Shown here piece by piece: positions 16,641-25,555 of a stretch of DNA of 64,000 nt. The stretch comes from Micromonospora sp. M71_S20 (GTDB lineage Bacteria; Actinomycetota; Actinomycetes; Mycobacteriales; Micromonosporaceae). The position numbers and the translations under genes were made by a program. Positions within the stretch are counted from its first letter, which is position 1. Each line of letters begins with the position of its first letter. Under the pieces are notes generated by a model, which saw nothing but the letters and a program-made list of their open reading frames with translations, did no database searches and was not told where the DNA came from. The stretch is from the NCBI RefSeq assembly GCF_003664255.1, contig NZ_RCCV01000001.1, forward strand, positions 4,464,001-4,528,000. The letters are read 5' to 3'.

Positions 16641-17693
16641 ATGTCTGCTGGTCGCTATCTCGCGGTCGCCGGTCCGCGCGAACTCCGTGCGGGAGAGGTG
16701 TCCGGGACCGAGCCGGGGCCCGGTCGCGTCACCGTCGACATCACGTACACGGGCATCTGCGGCACGGACGTGCACGGTTACACCGACGGACACATGCTGC
16801 CGCCGGCGGTCTTCGGCCACGAGTGGACCGGTTCGGTCTCGGCCGTGGGCGCCGGCGTGGACGGGCTGCGGGTCGGCCAGCGCGTGGTGGGCGCGGTGGG
16901 GCCCGCGTGCGGCCGTTGCCGCCAGTGCGTCGCCGGGCACGCCCGCAACTGCGACACCGTGTTCGCCGAGGCCAACGGGGTCGACGCCGACGCACCGCCG
17001 CACGGCGCCTTCGCCACCCGGGCGCAGGTCACGGCGCGGCGGGTGATCCCGGTTCCGGAGAGCCTCTCGGCGGTGGAGGCGGCGCTCGTCGAGCCGGCCA
17101 CGGTCACCTTCCACGCCGTACGGCGGGTGGCGGCGGAGTACGGCAGCACCACCCTGGTCCAGGGCGCCGGCCCGATCGGGCTGCTCACCGCCCAGCACGC
17201 GCGCAACGCCGGGGCGGGGCCGATGATCATCTCGGAGCCCTCGGCGGCGCGTCGTGCGCTGGCCGGCAGGCTCGGCTTCGCCCACGTGGTCGAGCCCGCC
17301 GACCTGCGGGCCGCGCTGGACGAGCTCACCGCAGGCATGGGCGCCGACGTCGTGTACGAGTGCAGCGGCGTTCCGTCGCTGTTCCAACCGTCGGCGGAGC
17401 TGGTGCGCCGGGGCGGGACGCTCGCGTTGCTCGGCTACCCGCTGGAGAACTCGAGCGTCAGCTACGGCGACTGGCAGAGCCGGGAACTGACGGTCATCGG
17501 GTCGCTGGCCTACCACCACGAGGACTTCGTGGGCGCCATGCACGCGATCGCCGCACACCGCATCGACGTGGCGGCACTGCACACGGGCACCTTCGGGCTG
17601 TCGTCGTTGAAGGACGTCCTCGACGAACTCGACTCGGGACGCAGCGAGCACACCAAGGTGCTGATCGACCCGAACCAGCCGGACGGGGCCTGA
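16641..17693 (+). CDS. Zinc-dependent medium-chain alcohol dehydrogenase
   Basis: A 350-aa MDR enzyme of the threonine/sorbitol dehydrogenase type. Catalytic zinc ligands lie in CGTDVHG (Cys near 36) and FGHEWTG. The structural zinc loop is reduced to ACGRCRQCVAGHARNC (4 Cys). The Rossmann motif is VQGAGPIGLLTAQH, and ISEPSAARR follows at the cofactor-specificity strand. It oxidises a secondary alcohol or polyol with NAD(P)+; substrate unknown. Start at ATG 16641 follows GAGGGGGAT; an upstream in-frame ATG adds 48 low-complexity residues. Confidence 0.87.
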   Translation: MSAGRYLAVAGPRELRAGEVSGTEPGPGRVTVDITYTGICGTDVHGYTDGHMLPPAVFGHEWTGSVSAVGAGVDGLRVGQRVVGAVGPACGRCRQCVAGHARNCDTVFAEANGVDADAPPHGAFATRAQVTARRVIPVPESLSAVEAALVEPATVTFHAVRRVAAEYGSTTLVQGAGPIGLLTAQHARNAGAGPMIISEPSAARRALAGRLGFAHVVEPADLRAALDELTAGMGADVVYECSGVPSLFQPSAELVRRGGTLALLGYPLENSSVSYGDWQSRELTVIGSLAYHHEDFVGAMHAIAAHRIDVAALHTGTFGLSSLKDVLDELDSGRSEHTKVLIDPNQPDGA

Positions 17694-17713
17694 GTCGGCG
17701 GGCCGCGCGGCCG

Positions 17714-17737
17714 CCGGGTCGGTGCGGGAAGACCCGG
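17714..17737. terminator. Hairpin terminator between convergent genes
   Basis: CCGGGTC (17714-17720) pairs perfectly with GACCCGG (17731-17737), 10-nt loop, in the 60-nt convergent gap between the dehydrogenase and DUF72 genes. Confidence 0.45.
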
Positions 17738-17753
17738 GGCGGGGCGGGTCCGT

Positions 17754-18605
17754 TCAGAACAGCGTCGACGGCCCGATCGGCTCCGGCTCCGGCAGCGGCT
17801 CGACCTCCGGCAGGCGCGCCCGCACCTCGCCGTGGAACCGGCGGGCGAGCTCGGGCGCGTCGGCGTTGTCCGGGGTGTGCACGAACACCGTCGGCGATCG
17901 TCCCTCGCGCAGCCAGCCGGTCACCACGTCGAGCCACGGCTGCCAGCCCTCGACCGTGCGTGCGGGGTCGTCCCGGCCGAGGTACCGGACGATCGGCCGG
18001 TCGGTCAGCGCGCGGGTGCGCAGCGGCGTGCGCGGCTTCCTGGTCCACGCCTCGCGTTCCGCGTCGCTGGTCGGCGGGGTGCGGAAGAACGCGGTCGTGT
18101 CGAAGGGCACCCACTCCGCGCCGACGGTGGCGAGCGCCTCCTCCAGCGTCCGCGCCGCCCGGGGGTCGTCGAAGAACGCGGGGTGACGCACCTCCACGGC
18201 GTACCGGTGGGCGGCGGGCAGCCCGCGCAGGAAACGGGCCAGCGCGGGCACGTCGGCGGGGCCGAACGAGCCCGGCAGCTGGATCCAGAGAGCGTGGGCC
18301 CGTGGGCCGAGGGGTTCGACGGCGTCCAGGAAGGCCCGGAGTTCCTCGTCGGCGCCGGCGAGCCGCCGCTCGTGCGTGACGACCTTCGGCAGCTTGGGCA
18401 CGAACCGGAAGTCGGGGTCGGTCTGCCCAGCCCAGGACGCGACCGTCTCCCGGCTGGGGGTGGCGTAGAAGGTGGTGTTCCCCTCGACCGCCGTGCACCA
18501 GCCGGCGTACGCGCGCAGCCGCTCGTGGGCCGGCAGCGGGTGCGCCAGGTAGCGCCCCTGCCAGGACCTGTGCGTCCACATGGCGCACCCCACGTGCAGG
18601 CGCAT
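17754..18605 (-). CDS. DUF72 domain protein
   Basis: A 283-aa YecE/DUF72 TIM-barrel-like protein. It starts with the family signature (VGCAMWTHRSWQGRYL), then AVEGNTTFYATPS and the FRFVPKLPKVVTHE segment, and the central LWIQLPGSFGP. The biochemical role of DUF72 proteins is unknown. The barrel and conserved acidic/aromatic residues suggest an enzyme, but no activity can be assigned. Confidence 0.88.
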   Translation of the reverse strand: MRLHVGCAMWTHRSWQGRYLAHPLPAHERLRAYAGWCTAVEGNTTFYATPSRETVASWAGQTDPDFRFVPKLPKVVTHERRLAGADEELRAFLDAVEPLGPRAHALWIQLPGSFGPADVPALARFLRGLPAAHRYAVEVRHPAFFDDPRAARTLEEALATVGAEWVPFDTTAFFRTPPTSDAEREAWTRKPRTPLRTRALTDRPIVRYLGRDDPARTVEGWQPWLDVVTGWLREGRSPTVFVHTPDNADAPELARRFHGEVRARLPEVEPLPEPEPIGPSTLF

Positions 18606-18696
18606 CGGGTCCTCCCACCGCTCGACGGCGCGACCCGGGGTGACCCGCGCCGCCGGTACGGTATCCGGCCGCGCCGGCGGGGGCGAGCCCAGGCAC

Positions 18697-18733
18697 GGGC
18701 GCCGGCCGTACCCGCGCGGTACGGCCGGCGCCC
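18697..18733 (-). terminator. Strong hairpin terminator downstream of the beta-propeller gene
   Basis: Perfect 15-bp arms GGGCGCCGGCCGTAC (18697-18711) and GTACGGCCGGCGCCC (18719-18733) with a 7-nt loop, 18 nt after the stop codon of the minus-strand glycosidase-like gene. Confidence 0.75.
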
Positions 18734-18750
18734 AGGTGTCCCCGGTCCGG

Positions 18751-20109
18751 TCAGTCGCGGCCCCGGTCGTGCGGCACGGTGACCGTCACGGTGCAGCCGA
18801 CCGGGCGCCCGATCTCGTCGTGACCCGCGTACGTCAGGGTGTAGACCCTGTCCCCACCGGCGCCGTCGCGCTCCGCCCGCAGCCGGCCGCTGGTGTCCGG
18901 GGTGCCGACGGTGAAGCCGCTGACGTCCGCGGCGTCGCCGCCGGTCACCGCCGTCAGGTTGAGCGCGTACGGGCCGAGGACCCCGTCGCGCAGGTCCGCC
19001 GTCACGGTGACGTCGACCAATTGGTGGTTCGGCGGCCACAGCACCGGCCGGTCCACCACGCAGTCCACCTCGCGGGTGGGCACCGGCTGGTCCAGGGTGG
19101 CGACGGCGTGTCCGATCGTCGCGGTCAGCCGCCCGCCCGCCTCGTAGTACATGTGCGCGGTGCGCCCGTCGAAGTAGAACGTCGGCGCGGCCGAGCGCCC
19201 CAGGTCCGGCGCGGCGACCATCGAGTCGTGCACGACGCCGAGGTGGACCTCCCGGTCGAGGTCGTCGCCGACGTCGACGGCGTGCATGTTGCCGTCGGCC
19301 GCGTGGAAGATCACCAGGTTACGGCCGTTCCAGCGCAGGAAGAACGGGCCCGAGGCGTTCGGGCCCTGGACGCCCTGCGGGGTGACGATCGGGTCGGGCT
19401 GGATCGTCCAGGTCCGCGCGTCCGGGGAGACCGCCCAGCGGATCCGCCGGGACACCGGCCCGGTCGGCCCGGGCGGCGCGGCGGTCGGATTGTCCATGAA
19501 GAGCATCAGGTACCGGCTGCCCAGCCGCGGCACGGCGTGCTCGAACACCCGGGCGTAGGAGGTCTCCCCGCCGGTGCTGTCGTCGCGGCTGACCGCCGTC
19601 CCGCCGTAGTCGAAGTGGATGCCGTCCTCGGAGGTGGCGTACCGGGTGATCGAGTTCTCGCCGTGGAAGTAGAGGAACAGCTTGCGCTCCCCCTCCACCC
19701 AGATCGCATGCGGGGAGGAGATGTGGCTGACCGTGGAGTAGTGGGGCAGCCAGGTGTTGCCGATCAGCGGGTTGGCCCGGTACTCGGTCCACGGACCGTT
19801 GATCGAGTCCGCGTACGCCAGGGCGATCCCGCCGGGCCGCTCGTGGGGCGCGTAGTACAGGTAGTAGGTGCCCAACGGGTTGGGGAAGTAGTCGGCGGCC
19901 CGGATGACGCTCGGGAAGATGAACTCGTTGGTCGGGTTGTAGGTCAGGGCGCTCTTGTCGAACGCGGTGCCCGCGTAGGTGAAGCGCGGGAAGTCGGGGG
20001 CCGGGTCGGCGGCGGCCGGAGCCGCACCGGCCAGCGCGGTCACCAGCATGCCCGCGCCGGCTGCCGCCACGGCGGCGCGACCGGGCACTCGGACGGGTGC
20101 TTTCGTCAT
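18751..20109 (-). CDS. Secreted five-bladed beta-propeller protein, putative glycoside hydrolase (GH43/GH32-like)
   Basis: A 452-aa exported protein. Signal peptide 1-34 (AAAGAGMLVTALAGAAPAAA, cut before DPAPDF). Residues 35-365 show repeated propeller strands of the type found in GH43, GH32 and GH130: PHAIWVEGERKLFLYFHG, TSEDGIHFDY, VSPDARTWTI. Residues 370-452 are an Ig-like domain starting CVVDRPVLWPPNHQLVDV. It may release sugar from an extracellular glycan for the neighbouring importer. The exact family and catalytic residues are not certain. AGGA precedes ATG 20109, and a LacI operator lies downstream of its predicted promoter. Confidence 0.72.
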   Translation of the reverse strand: MTKAPVRVPGRAAVAAAGAGMLVTALAGAAPAAADPAPDFPRFTYAGTAFDKSALTYNPTNEFIFPSVIRAADYFPNPLGTYYLYYAPHERPGGIALAYADSINGPWTEYRANPLIGNTWLPHYSTVSHISSPHAIWVEGERKLFLYFHGENSITRYATSEDGIHFDYGGTAVSRDDSTGGETSYARVFEHAVPRLGSRYLMLFMDNPTAAPPGPTGPVSRRIRWAVSPDARTWTIQPDPIVTPQGVQGPNASGPFFLRWNGRNLVIFHAADGNMHAVDVGDDLDREVHLGVVHDSMVAAPDLGRSAAPTFYFDGRTAHMYYEAGGRLTATIGHAVATLDQPVPTREVDCVVDRPVLWPPNHQLVDVTVTADLRDGVLGPYALNLTAVTGGDAADVSGFTVGTPDTSGRLRAERDGAGGDRVYTLTYAGHDEIGRPVGCTVTVTVPHDRGRD

Positions 20110-20325
20110 CGCTGTTCCTGCTCTGTCGGTGGGTGGTGGGGTTCCCCGGCCGCCCGTACGGGCTGCCGGCGCACGGGCCGTCGACGGAAAGCTCAGGGGG
20201 CGGGGACGGGTCCCCACCGGTGACGACTGTGGACGTCGGGCGGCACGCCGCCGCAGGGCGGCACGAAGTCACGCTGCGTGAGACGGTCGGCCACCAGGAG
20301 GGTGAGCGGGCCGCCTACCTCAATT

Positions 20326-20340
20326 GCTAATACGTATTAC
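20326..20340. promoter_or_regulatory. LacI-type operator O1
   Basis: GCTAATACGTATTAC contains a perfect 12-bp palindrome TAATACGTATTA (20328-20339). It is the copy nearest the beta-propeller gene and one of three near-identical sites in this divergent region. The CG at the dyad centre fits LacI-family sites. Confidence 0.85.
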
Positions 20341-20356
20341 CATCTATGCTTCTCGA

Positions 20357-20386
20357 ATGTTGCTCGACCTGGACGAGTCTTGTCAA
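20357..20386 (-). promoter_or_regulatory. Promoter of the beta-propeller gene
   Basis: Minus strand: -35 TTGACA (20386-20381), 18-nt spacer, -10 CAACAT (20362-20357). Operator O1 (20340-20326) would sit just downstream of the transcription start, a roadblock position. Confidence 0.5.
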
Positions 20387-20470
20387 GAGGTCGGCCGCCG
20401 GCCCCGGCGGGACGGCCCGTCGGCCCTGGCGGGAGCCGCCCACCCCCGAAGGCCGCGTCGATCGACCTGA

Positions 20471-20485
20471 GCTAATCCGCATTAC
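20471..20485. promoter_or_regulatory. LacI-type operator O2
   Basis: GCTAATCCGCATTAC, matching O3 except for CCGC at the centre and one end base. It lies about 40 nt upstream of the predicted -35 of the lacI promoter and could support DNA looping with O1 or O3. Confidence 0.75.
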
Positions 20486-20525
20486 TCCAGGGACTTCATC
20501 TCGACGAAATCTCTGCGCCCACCCC

Positions 20526-20555
20526 TTGACACAAACCCGGTCGGCCCGCCAGGCT
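20526..20555 (+). promoter_or_regulatory. Promoter of the lacI-led sugar operon
   Basis: -35 TTGACA (20526-20531), 18-nt spacer, -10 CAGGCT (20550-20555). Operator O3 starts about 18 nt downstream, covering the initial transcribed region. Confidence 0.5.
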
Positions 20556-20572
20556 CCTCCCCAACGCCGAGC

Positions 20573-20588
20573 GCTAATACGCATTAGC
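20573..20588. promoter_or_regulatory. LacI-type operator O3
   Basis: GCTAATACGCATTAGC, arms GCTAAT/ATTAGC perfectly complementary around ACGC. It ends 19 nt before the lacI start codon, indicating autoregulation of the whole operon. Confidence 0.85.
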
Positions 20589-20607
20589 CGCACCGGAAGG
20601 ACCTGCT

Positions 20608-21660
20608 GTGCCCTCTACACCCCGACGCGTCACTCAGCGTGACATCGCGCGGCTGGCCGGCGTCAGTCAGGCGACCGTGTCGCTGGTGCTCAACAACCGG
20701 GCCGACGCCGACGTCCGCATCGCGCCCGAGACCCGCGACCGCGTGCTGCGGACCATCGCCGAGACCGGTTACGCCGCTGATCCCGTGGCCCGCCGGCTCG
20801 CCGCACGGTTCAACCGGATCATCGGCGTCTTCACCTACGAGCCCGCCTTCCCCAGCGGCAGCCGCGACTTCTTCCACCCCTTCCTGCTGGGCATCGAGGA
20901 GTACGCGGAGCGGGCCGGCTGCGACCTGCTGCTGTTCACCAGCGCCCCGGTGGTCGACGGGCGGCGACGCATCTTCCACCAGGACAACCGGCTCCGCCTC
21001 GCCGACGGCTGCATCCTGCTCGGGCGCGAGATCGACGCCGCGGAGCTGCACCGGCTCAACCGCGACGGCTTCCCGTACGTCGCCGTCGGGCGCCGCGACG
21101 ACGCGGGCGGCCCGGTGCCGTACGTCGGTGCCGACTACGCGGCGGCGGTGGGCGAGCTGGTGGCCCTGGCCCTCGCCCGCGGCCACCGGCGCCTGGCCTA
21201 CCTGAACACGGACCTGAGCGCGGAGTCCTCGGCGGACCGGCGGCGCGGGTTCGTCGAGGCCGCGACGGCCGCGGAGAGCGCCCGCCACCTGACGACCGTC
21301 GCCCGGGACGCCGAGGCCATCCTCGACGACCTGCTGGCCGACCGGACCACGGTGGCCTTCGTCGAGGACTTCGCCACCGCCGTGGCGCTGGAACTGGCCA
21401 GCCGGCGGCGCGGCCTGAGCGTGCCCGGCGACCTGTCGATCCTGACGCTCGGCGACCCGACGGTCCCGGTTCCGACCGACCTCGCGTTCACCGGATTCCG
21501 CATCCCCCGCGAGGAGATGGGCCGGCAGTCGGTCGAGGTGCTCGCCAGCGTCATCGACGGCAGCGCCGTCGGCGTCCAGCAGCGGCTCCTGCCCTGCGAA
21601 CTCGTCGAGGGCGACACCCTCGGCACCCCTGATCGGCGGTCCACCGCAGCTGAGCGGTGA
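20608..21660 (+). CDS. LacI family transcriptional regulator of the sugar operon
   Basis: A 350-aa repressor with the N-terminal LacI helix-turn-helix (TQRDIARLAGVSQATVSLVLNN, about 8-30) and hinge, followed by a periplasmic-binding-protein-like sensor domain (about 70-335). GTG 20608 is placed by GGAAGGA 7 nt upstream. It is the first gene of a tight operon (FAD enzyme, ABC importer, ROK kinase, NanE). Three palindromes GCTAATACGYATTAGC around it are its likely operators. The inducer is probably the imported amino sugar or its phosphate, which is inference from context. Confidence 0.9.
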   Translation: MPSTPRRVTQRDIARLAGVSQATVSLVLNNRADADVRIAPETRDRVLRTIAETGYAADPVARRLAARFNRIIGVFTYEPAFPSGSRDFFHPFLLGIEEYAERAGCDLLLFTSAPVVDGRRRIFHQDNRLRLADGCILLGREIDAAELHRLNRDGFPYVAVGRRDDAGGPVPYVGADYAAAVGELVALALARGHRRLAYLNTDLSAESSADRRRGFVEAATAAESARHLTTVARDAEAILDDLLADRTTVAFVEDFATAVALELASRRRGLSVPGDLSILTLGDPTVPVPTDLAFTGFRIPREEMGRQSVEVLASVIDGSAVGVQQRLLPCELVEGDTLGTPDRRSTAAER

Positions 21661-21683
21661 CCGTGCAACCCGGAAGGAAGCAA

Positions 21684-23288
21684 GTGGTACAGATGCGTGC
21701 GGACGTCCTCGTCGTCGGGGGCGGGCTGGGCGGGGTGGCGGCGGCGCTCGCCGCGGCCCGGGCCGGCCGGTCGGTCATCCTGACCGAGGAGTTCGACTGG
21801 CTCGGCGGACAGCTCACCAGCCAGGCCGTCCCGCCGGACGAGCACTCCTGGATCGAACAGTTCGGAGCCACCGCGAGCTACCGGGCCCTGCGCACCGGGA
21901 TCCGCGACTACTACCGCCGGCACTACCCGCTCACCGAGCGGTCGCGGGCCTGGACCGACCTCAACCCGGGAGCCGGCTGGGTGAGCCGGGTCTGCCACGA
22001 GCCCCGGGTGGCCGTCGCCGTCATCGAGCAGATGCTGGCGCCGTTCCTCGGCTCCGGCCGGCTGAGGGTGCTCCAGCCGTACCGGCCGGTCGCCGCGGAG
22101 ACCGACGGGGACCGGGTGGTCGGCGTGACCGTCGCGCACCGCGACCGCGACGAGCGGATCGACCTCGTCGCGCCGTACATCCTCGACGCGACGGAGACCG
22201 GCGAGCTGCTGCCGCTGACCGGCACCGAGTACGTCACCGGCTTCGAGTCGCAGGCCGACACCGGCGAGCCCAGCGCGCCGGCCGAGGCGCAGCCGATGAA
22301 CATGCAGGCCGTCTCCGTGTGCTTCGCCCTCGACCACGTCGACGGCGACCACACCATCGAGCGGCCGGCGAACTACGACTTCTGGCGCGACTACAAGCCC
22401 GACTTCTGGGGCGACCGGCTGCTGTCCTGGCGTTCGCCGCACCCGCGCACCCTGGAGATCGTCGAGCGCAGCTTCACCCCCAACCCGGACGACGACCCGC
22501 TGGCCGTCAACGCCGACCAGCGACTCAACCCCGGCGACGGCAACCTCTGGACGTTCCGGCGCATCGCCGCCCGGCGCAACTTCACCGACGGCGCGTACGA
22601 CAGCGACATCACGCTGGTGAACTGGCCGATGATCGACTACTTCGAGGGTCCGGTCATCGACGTGCCGAACGCGTCGTGGCACCTGAGCAAGGCCCGCGAG
22701 CTGTCGTACTCGGTGCTCTACTGGATGCAGACCGAGGCGCCCCGGCCGGACGGCGGGACCGGCTTCCCCGGCCTGCGCCTGCGCGGCGACGTGACCGGCA
22801 GCCGTGACGGCCTGGCGCAGGCGCCCTACATCCGGGAGTCGCGCCGCATCCGGGCCGAGTACACGGTGGTCGAGCAGGACCTGTCGCTGGCCGTGCGCGG
22901 CGAGCACGGCGCGGTCGCCTACCCGGACTCGATCGGCGTCGGGATGTACCGCATCGACCTGCACCCCTCCACCGGAGGCGACAACTACATCGACGTCGGG
23001 TCGTGCCCGTTCGAGATCCCGCTGGGCGCGCTGATCCCGCAGCGGGTCGAGAACCTGCTCCCGGCCGGCAAGAACATCGGCACCACCCACATCACCAACG
23101 GCAGCTACCGGCTGCACCCGGTCGAGTGGAACGTCGGCGAGGTCGCCGGCCTGCTCGCCGACTTCTGTCTGGCGCGGGGCGAGTCCCCGCGCGCGGTCCG
23201 CGGCACCCCCCGCCTGCTGGCCGACTTCCAGGACCGCCTCTCGGCGGCCGGCGTGGAACTGCGCTGGCCTCAGATCGCGGGCTACTGA
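21684..23288 (+). CDS. FAD-dependent oxidoreductase (FAD_oxidored family) in amino-sugar operon
   Basis: A 534-aa flavoprotein with an N-terminal FAD fold (ADVLVVGGGLGGVAAALAAA), the FDWLGGQLTSQ segment typical of PF12831 proteins, and a C-terminal FAD-contact region (LLPAGKNIGTTHITNGSYR). The start is GTG 21684, 5 nt after GGAAGGA, 24 nt beyond lacI. Members of this family are uncharacterised or act on sugars and other small molecules. Its place between lacI and the importer indicates a step in metabolism of the same carbohydrate, perhaps an oxidation before kinase and epimerase action. The substrate is unknown. Confidence 0.78.
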   Translation: MVQMRADVLVVGGGLGGVAAALAAARAGRSVILTEEFDWLGGQLTSQAVPPDEHSWIEQFGATASYRALRTGIRDYYRRHYPLTERSRAWTDLNPGAGWVSRVCHEPRVAVAVIEQMLAPFLGSGRLRVLQPYRPVAAETDGDRVVGVTVAHRDRDERIDLVAPYILDATETGELLPLTGTEYVTGFESQADTGEPSAPAEAQPMNMQAVSVCFALDHVDGDHTIERPANYDFWRDYKPDFWGDRLLSWRSPHPRTLEIVERSFTPNPDDDPLAVNADQRLNPGDGNLWTFRRIAARRNFTDGAYDSDITLVNWPMIDYFEGPVIDVPNASWHLSKARELSYSVLYWMQTEAPRPDGGTGFPGLRLRGDVTGSRDGLAQAPYIRESRRIRAEYTVVEQDLSLAVRGEHGAVAYPDSIGVGMYRIDLHPSTGGDNYIDVGSCPFEIPLGALIPQRVENLLPAGKNIGTTHITNGSYRLHPVEWNVGEVAGLLADFCLARGESPRAVRGTPRLLADFQDRLSAAGVELRWPQIAGY

Positions 23289-23311
23289 ACACCCCCGTTT
23301 AGGAGAAGATC

Positions 23312-24595
23312 ATGAGATTGGGAAAGGCTGTGCGCGGTGTCGCGGCGACACTGGCCGGTGTCCTCGCCCTGACCGCCTGCGGTGGCGGTGACGAGGCCGG
23401 GGACAAGGGTCCGGCCAGTCTGCGGATGACCGTCTGGTCCGCCAACGAGGCGCACCTCAAGCTGTTCAACGAGATCGCCGACGAGTACCGCAAGACCCAC
23501 CCGGATGTCGCGGCGATCACGTTCGACCCGCTGCCGTTCGAGAACTACACCACGACGCTGACCACGCAGATCGCCGGCGGCAACGCGCCCGACCTGGCCT
23601 GGGTGTTCGAGAACTCGGCCCCCGACTTCGTCGCCTCCGGCGCGCTGCTGCCGCTGGACGACAAGCTCAAGAAGACCGAGGGCTACCAGTTCGAGGACAT
23701 CTCCCCCGCCACGCTCAAGCTCTGGCAGGACGGCGGCAAGCTGTACGCGTACCCGTTCTCCACCTCGCCGTTCGGGGTCTTCGTCAACACCGACCTGCTC
23801 AAGAAGGCCGGGCAGAAGACCCCGGCCGAGCTGATCGCGGCCGGGCAGTGGAACTGGGACACCGCGCTGACCGTCGCCGGCGCCACCGCCGGCGCGACCG
23901 GCAAGGCCGGCCTGGTGATCCGCGACTTCGACTACAAGGGCTGGGACAACCTGTCGACCGTGTGGACGGGTTGGGGCGCCCAGGCCTGGAGCGAGGACGG
24001 CAAGTCCTGCGGCTTCGCCGCCCCGGAGATGGTCGAGGCGATGACCACCCTGCACAAGGCGATCTTCACCGGCAAGGCCCTGCCCGGCCCGGGTACGACC
24101 GCCGACTTCTTCGCCGGTGACGCCGCCATGACGGTCACCCAGATCTCCCGCGCCTCGCTGCTGAAGCCGGACGGCTTCGGCTGGGACCTGGTGCCGCTGC
24201 CGGCCGGGCCGAAGGGCAACTACTCCGTGGTCGGTCAGGCCGGCGTCGGCGTGATGAAGAAGAGCAAGAACGCGGACGCGGCGGCGGACTTCCTCGCCTT
24301 CCTGACGAACCCCACCAACTCGGCCAAGCTGGCCCAGTTCTTCCCGCCGCCGCGCCAGTCGCAGCTCACCGCGGAGACGCTGGCCAAGTCGAACCCGACG
24401 CTCAAGCCCGAGCAGTTGCAGAAGGTCGTCATCGACGGCATCACCAACGGCGTGGTCAAGCCCAGTCACGCCGGGCAGGCCGAGCTCAGCCAGCAGGTGC
24501 GCGCCGGGCTCGACCCGCTCTGGAAGGCCGACGCGGACGTCAAGGCCGTCCTCGACGGTGTCTGCACCAAGATCCAGCCGCTGCTGGCGAAGTAG
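23312..24595 (+). CDS. ABC sugar transporter, solute-binding lipoprotein
   Basis: A 427-aa family 1 extracellular solute-binding protein. The lipoprotein signal ends in the lipobox LALTAC (Cys 24). The mature protein has the SBP_bac_1 features MTVWSANEAHLKLFNEIADEY, NAPDLAWVFENSAPDF and YAYPFSTSPFGVFVNTDLLKK. AGGAG lies 7 nt before the ATG. It captures a mono- or oligosaccharide and delivers it to the two permeases downstream. No ATPase gene lies in the operon, so a shared MsiK-type ATPase encoded elsewhere is likely, as is usual in actinomycetes. Confidence 0.9.
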   Translation: MRLGKAVRGVAATLAGVLALTACGGGDEAGDKGPASLRMTVWSANEAHLKLFNEIADEYRKTHPDVAAITFDPLPFENYTTTLTTQIAGGNAPDLAWVFENSAPDFVASGALLPLDDKLKKTEGYQFEDISPATLKLWQDGGKLYAYPFSTSPFGVFVNTDLLKKAGQKTPAELIAAGQWNWDTALTVAGATAGATGKAGLVIRDFDYKGWDNLSTVWTGWGAQAWSEDGKSCGFAAPEMVEAMTTLHKAIFTGKALPGPGTTADFFAGDAAMTVTQISRASLLKPDGFGWDLVPLPAGPKGNYSVVGQAGVGVMKKSKNADAAADFLAFLTNPTNSAKLAQFFPPPRQSQLTAETLAKSNPTLKPEQLQKVVIDGITNGVVKPSHAGQAELSQQVRAGLDPLWKADADVKAVLDGVCTKIQPLLAK

Positions 24596-24607
24596 GGCAG
24601 CCTGACC

Positions 24608-25555
24608 ATGTCCCAGACGGACACGACGGTGGGCGGGGTCGAGGCCCCGCCCACCCGGGACCGGTCGCGGCCGTACTGGACCAGCCGCCGCCGCGACCAG
24701 CTCACCGGTTACCTGTTCATCGCTCCCCAACTGCTCGGCAGCGCCGTCTTCGTGATCCTGCCGCTGATCCTGGTGGTCTGGTACAGCCTGCACGAGTGGA
24801 ACGTGCTGGCCGGCACGTTCGAGTTCGTCGGCTCCGAGAACTACGCGAACCTCGCCGACGACACCAACCTCGGCTCGGTGCTGCGGGCCACCGGCCTCTT
24901 CTCGGTCGGGCTGGTGGTGTTCAACCTCGGCCTGGCCCTGCTGCTCGCCGTACTGCTCAACCAGAAGCTGCGCGGGACGATCGTGTTCCGCACCCTGTTC
25001 TTCTCCCCCGTGGTCGTCTCGCTGGTCGCCTGGACCATCGTGTGGGGGTTCCTGCTGCAGGACAACGGCGGCGTGAACGGTCTGCTCGACACGGTCGGCG
25101 TGGACGGGCCGAACTGGCTGCGCGGTGAGGGCACCGCCATGTTCTCGGTCGTCGTGGTGCAGGTGTTCAAGAACGTCGGCCTCAACATGGTGCTCTTCCT
25201 GGCCGCGCTCCAGGGCGTGCCGGCCGAGCTGTACGAGGCCGCCGAGGTGGACGGGGCGAGCCGGCTGCGCCAGTTCTGGCGGATCACCGTACCGATGATC
25301 AGCCCGACCATCCTGCTCACGTCGATCATCACGGTGGTCGGTTCGTTGCAGGTCTTCGCGCAGATCGCGGTGCTCACCCAGGGCGGCCCCGGCACCTCCA
25401 CCACGGTGCTCGTCTACTACCTGTACCAGCAGGCGTTCCAGTTCCACCACTTCGGTTACGGCGCCACCCTGTCGATCGTCCTGTTCGTCATCGTGCTCGC
25501 GCTCACCGTGCTCCAGTGGCAGATGCGTAAGAGGTGGGTCCACCATGAGTCGTGA
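24608..25555 (+). CDS. ABC sugar transporter permease (MalF type)
   Basis: A 315-aa inner-membrane protein with six predicted helices. The first is near residues 30-55 (LFIAPQLLGSAVFVILPLIL). The ATPase-coupling EAA loop is near 210-230 (YEAAEVDGASRLRQFWRITVP). It pairs with the next permease, whose start lies inside the end of this gene, indicating translational coupling. Confidence 0.92.
   Translation: MSQTDTTVGGVEAPPTRDRSRPYWTSRRRDQLTGYLFIAPQLLGSAVFVILPLILVVWYSLHEWNVLAGTFEFVGSENYANLADDTNLGSVLRATGLFSVGLVVFNLGLALLLAVLLNQKLRGTIVFRTLFFSPVVVSLVAWTIVWGFLLQDNGGVNGLLDTVGVDGPNWLRGEGTAMFSVVVVQVFKNVGLNMVLFLAALQGVPAELYEAAEVDGASRLRQFWRITVPMISPTILLTSIITVVGSLQVFAQIAVLTQGGPGTSTTVLVYYLYQQAFQFHHFGYGATLSIVLFVIVLALTVLQWQMRKRWVHHES

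Noticed and set aside
18751..20109. Sialidase (GH33) assignment for the propeller protein in the NanE island
   Set aside because: Proper Asp boxes (SxDxGxTW) are absent; SPDARTW is one residue short, and the repeat pattern fits five-bladed GH43/GH32-like folds better.
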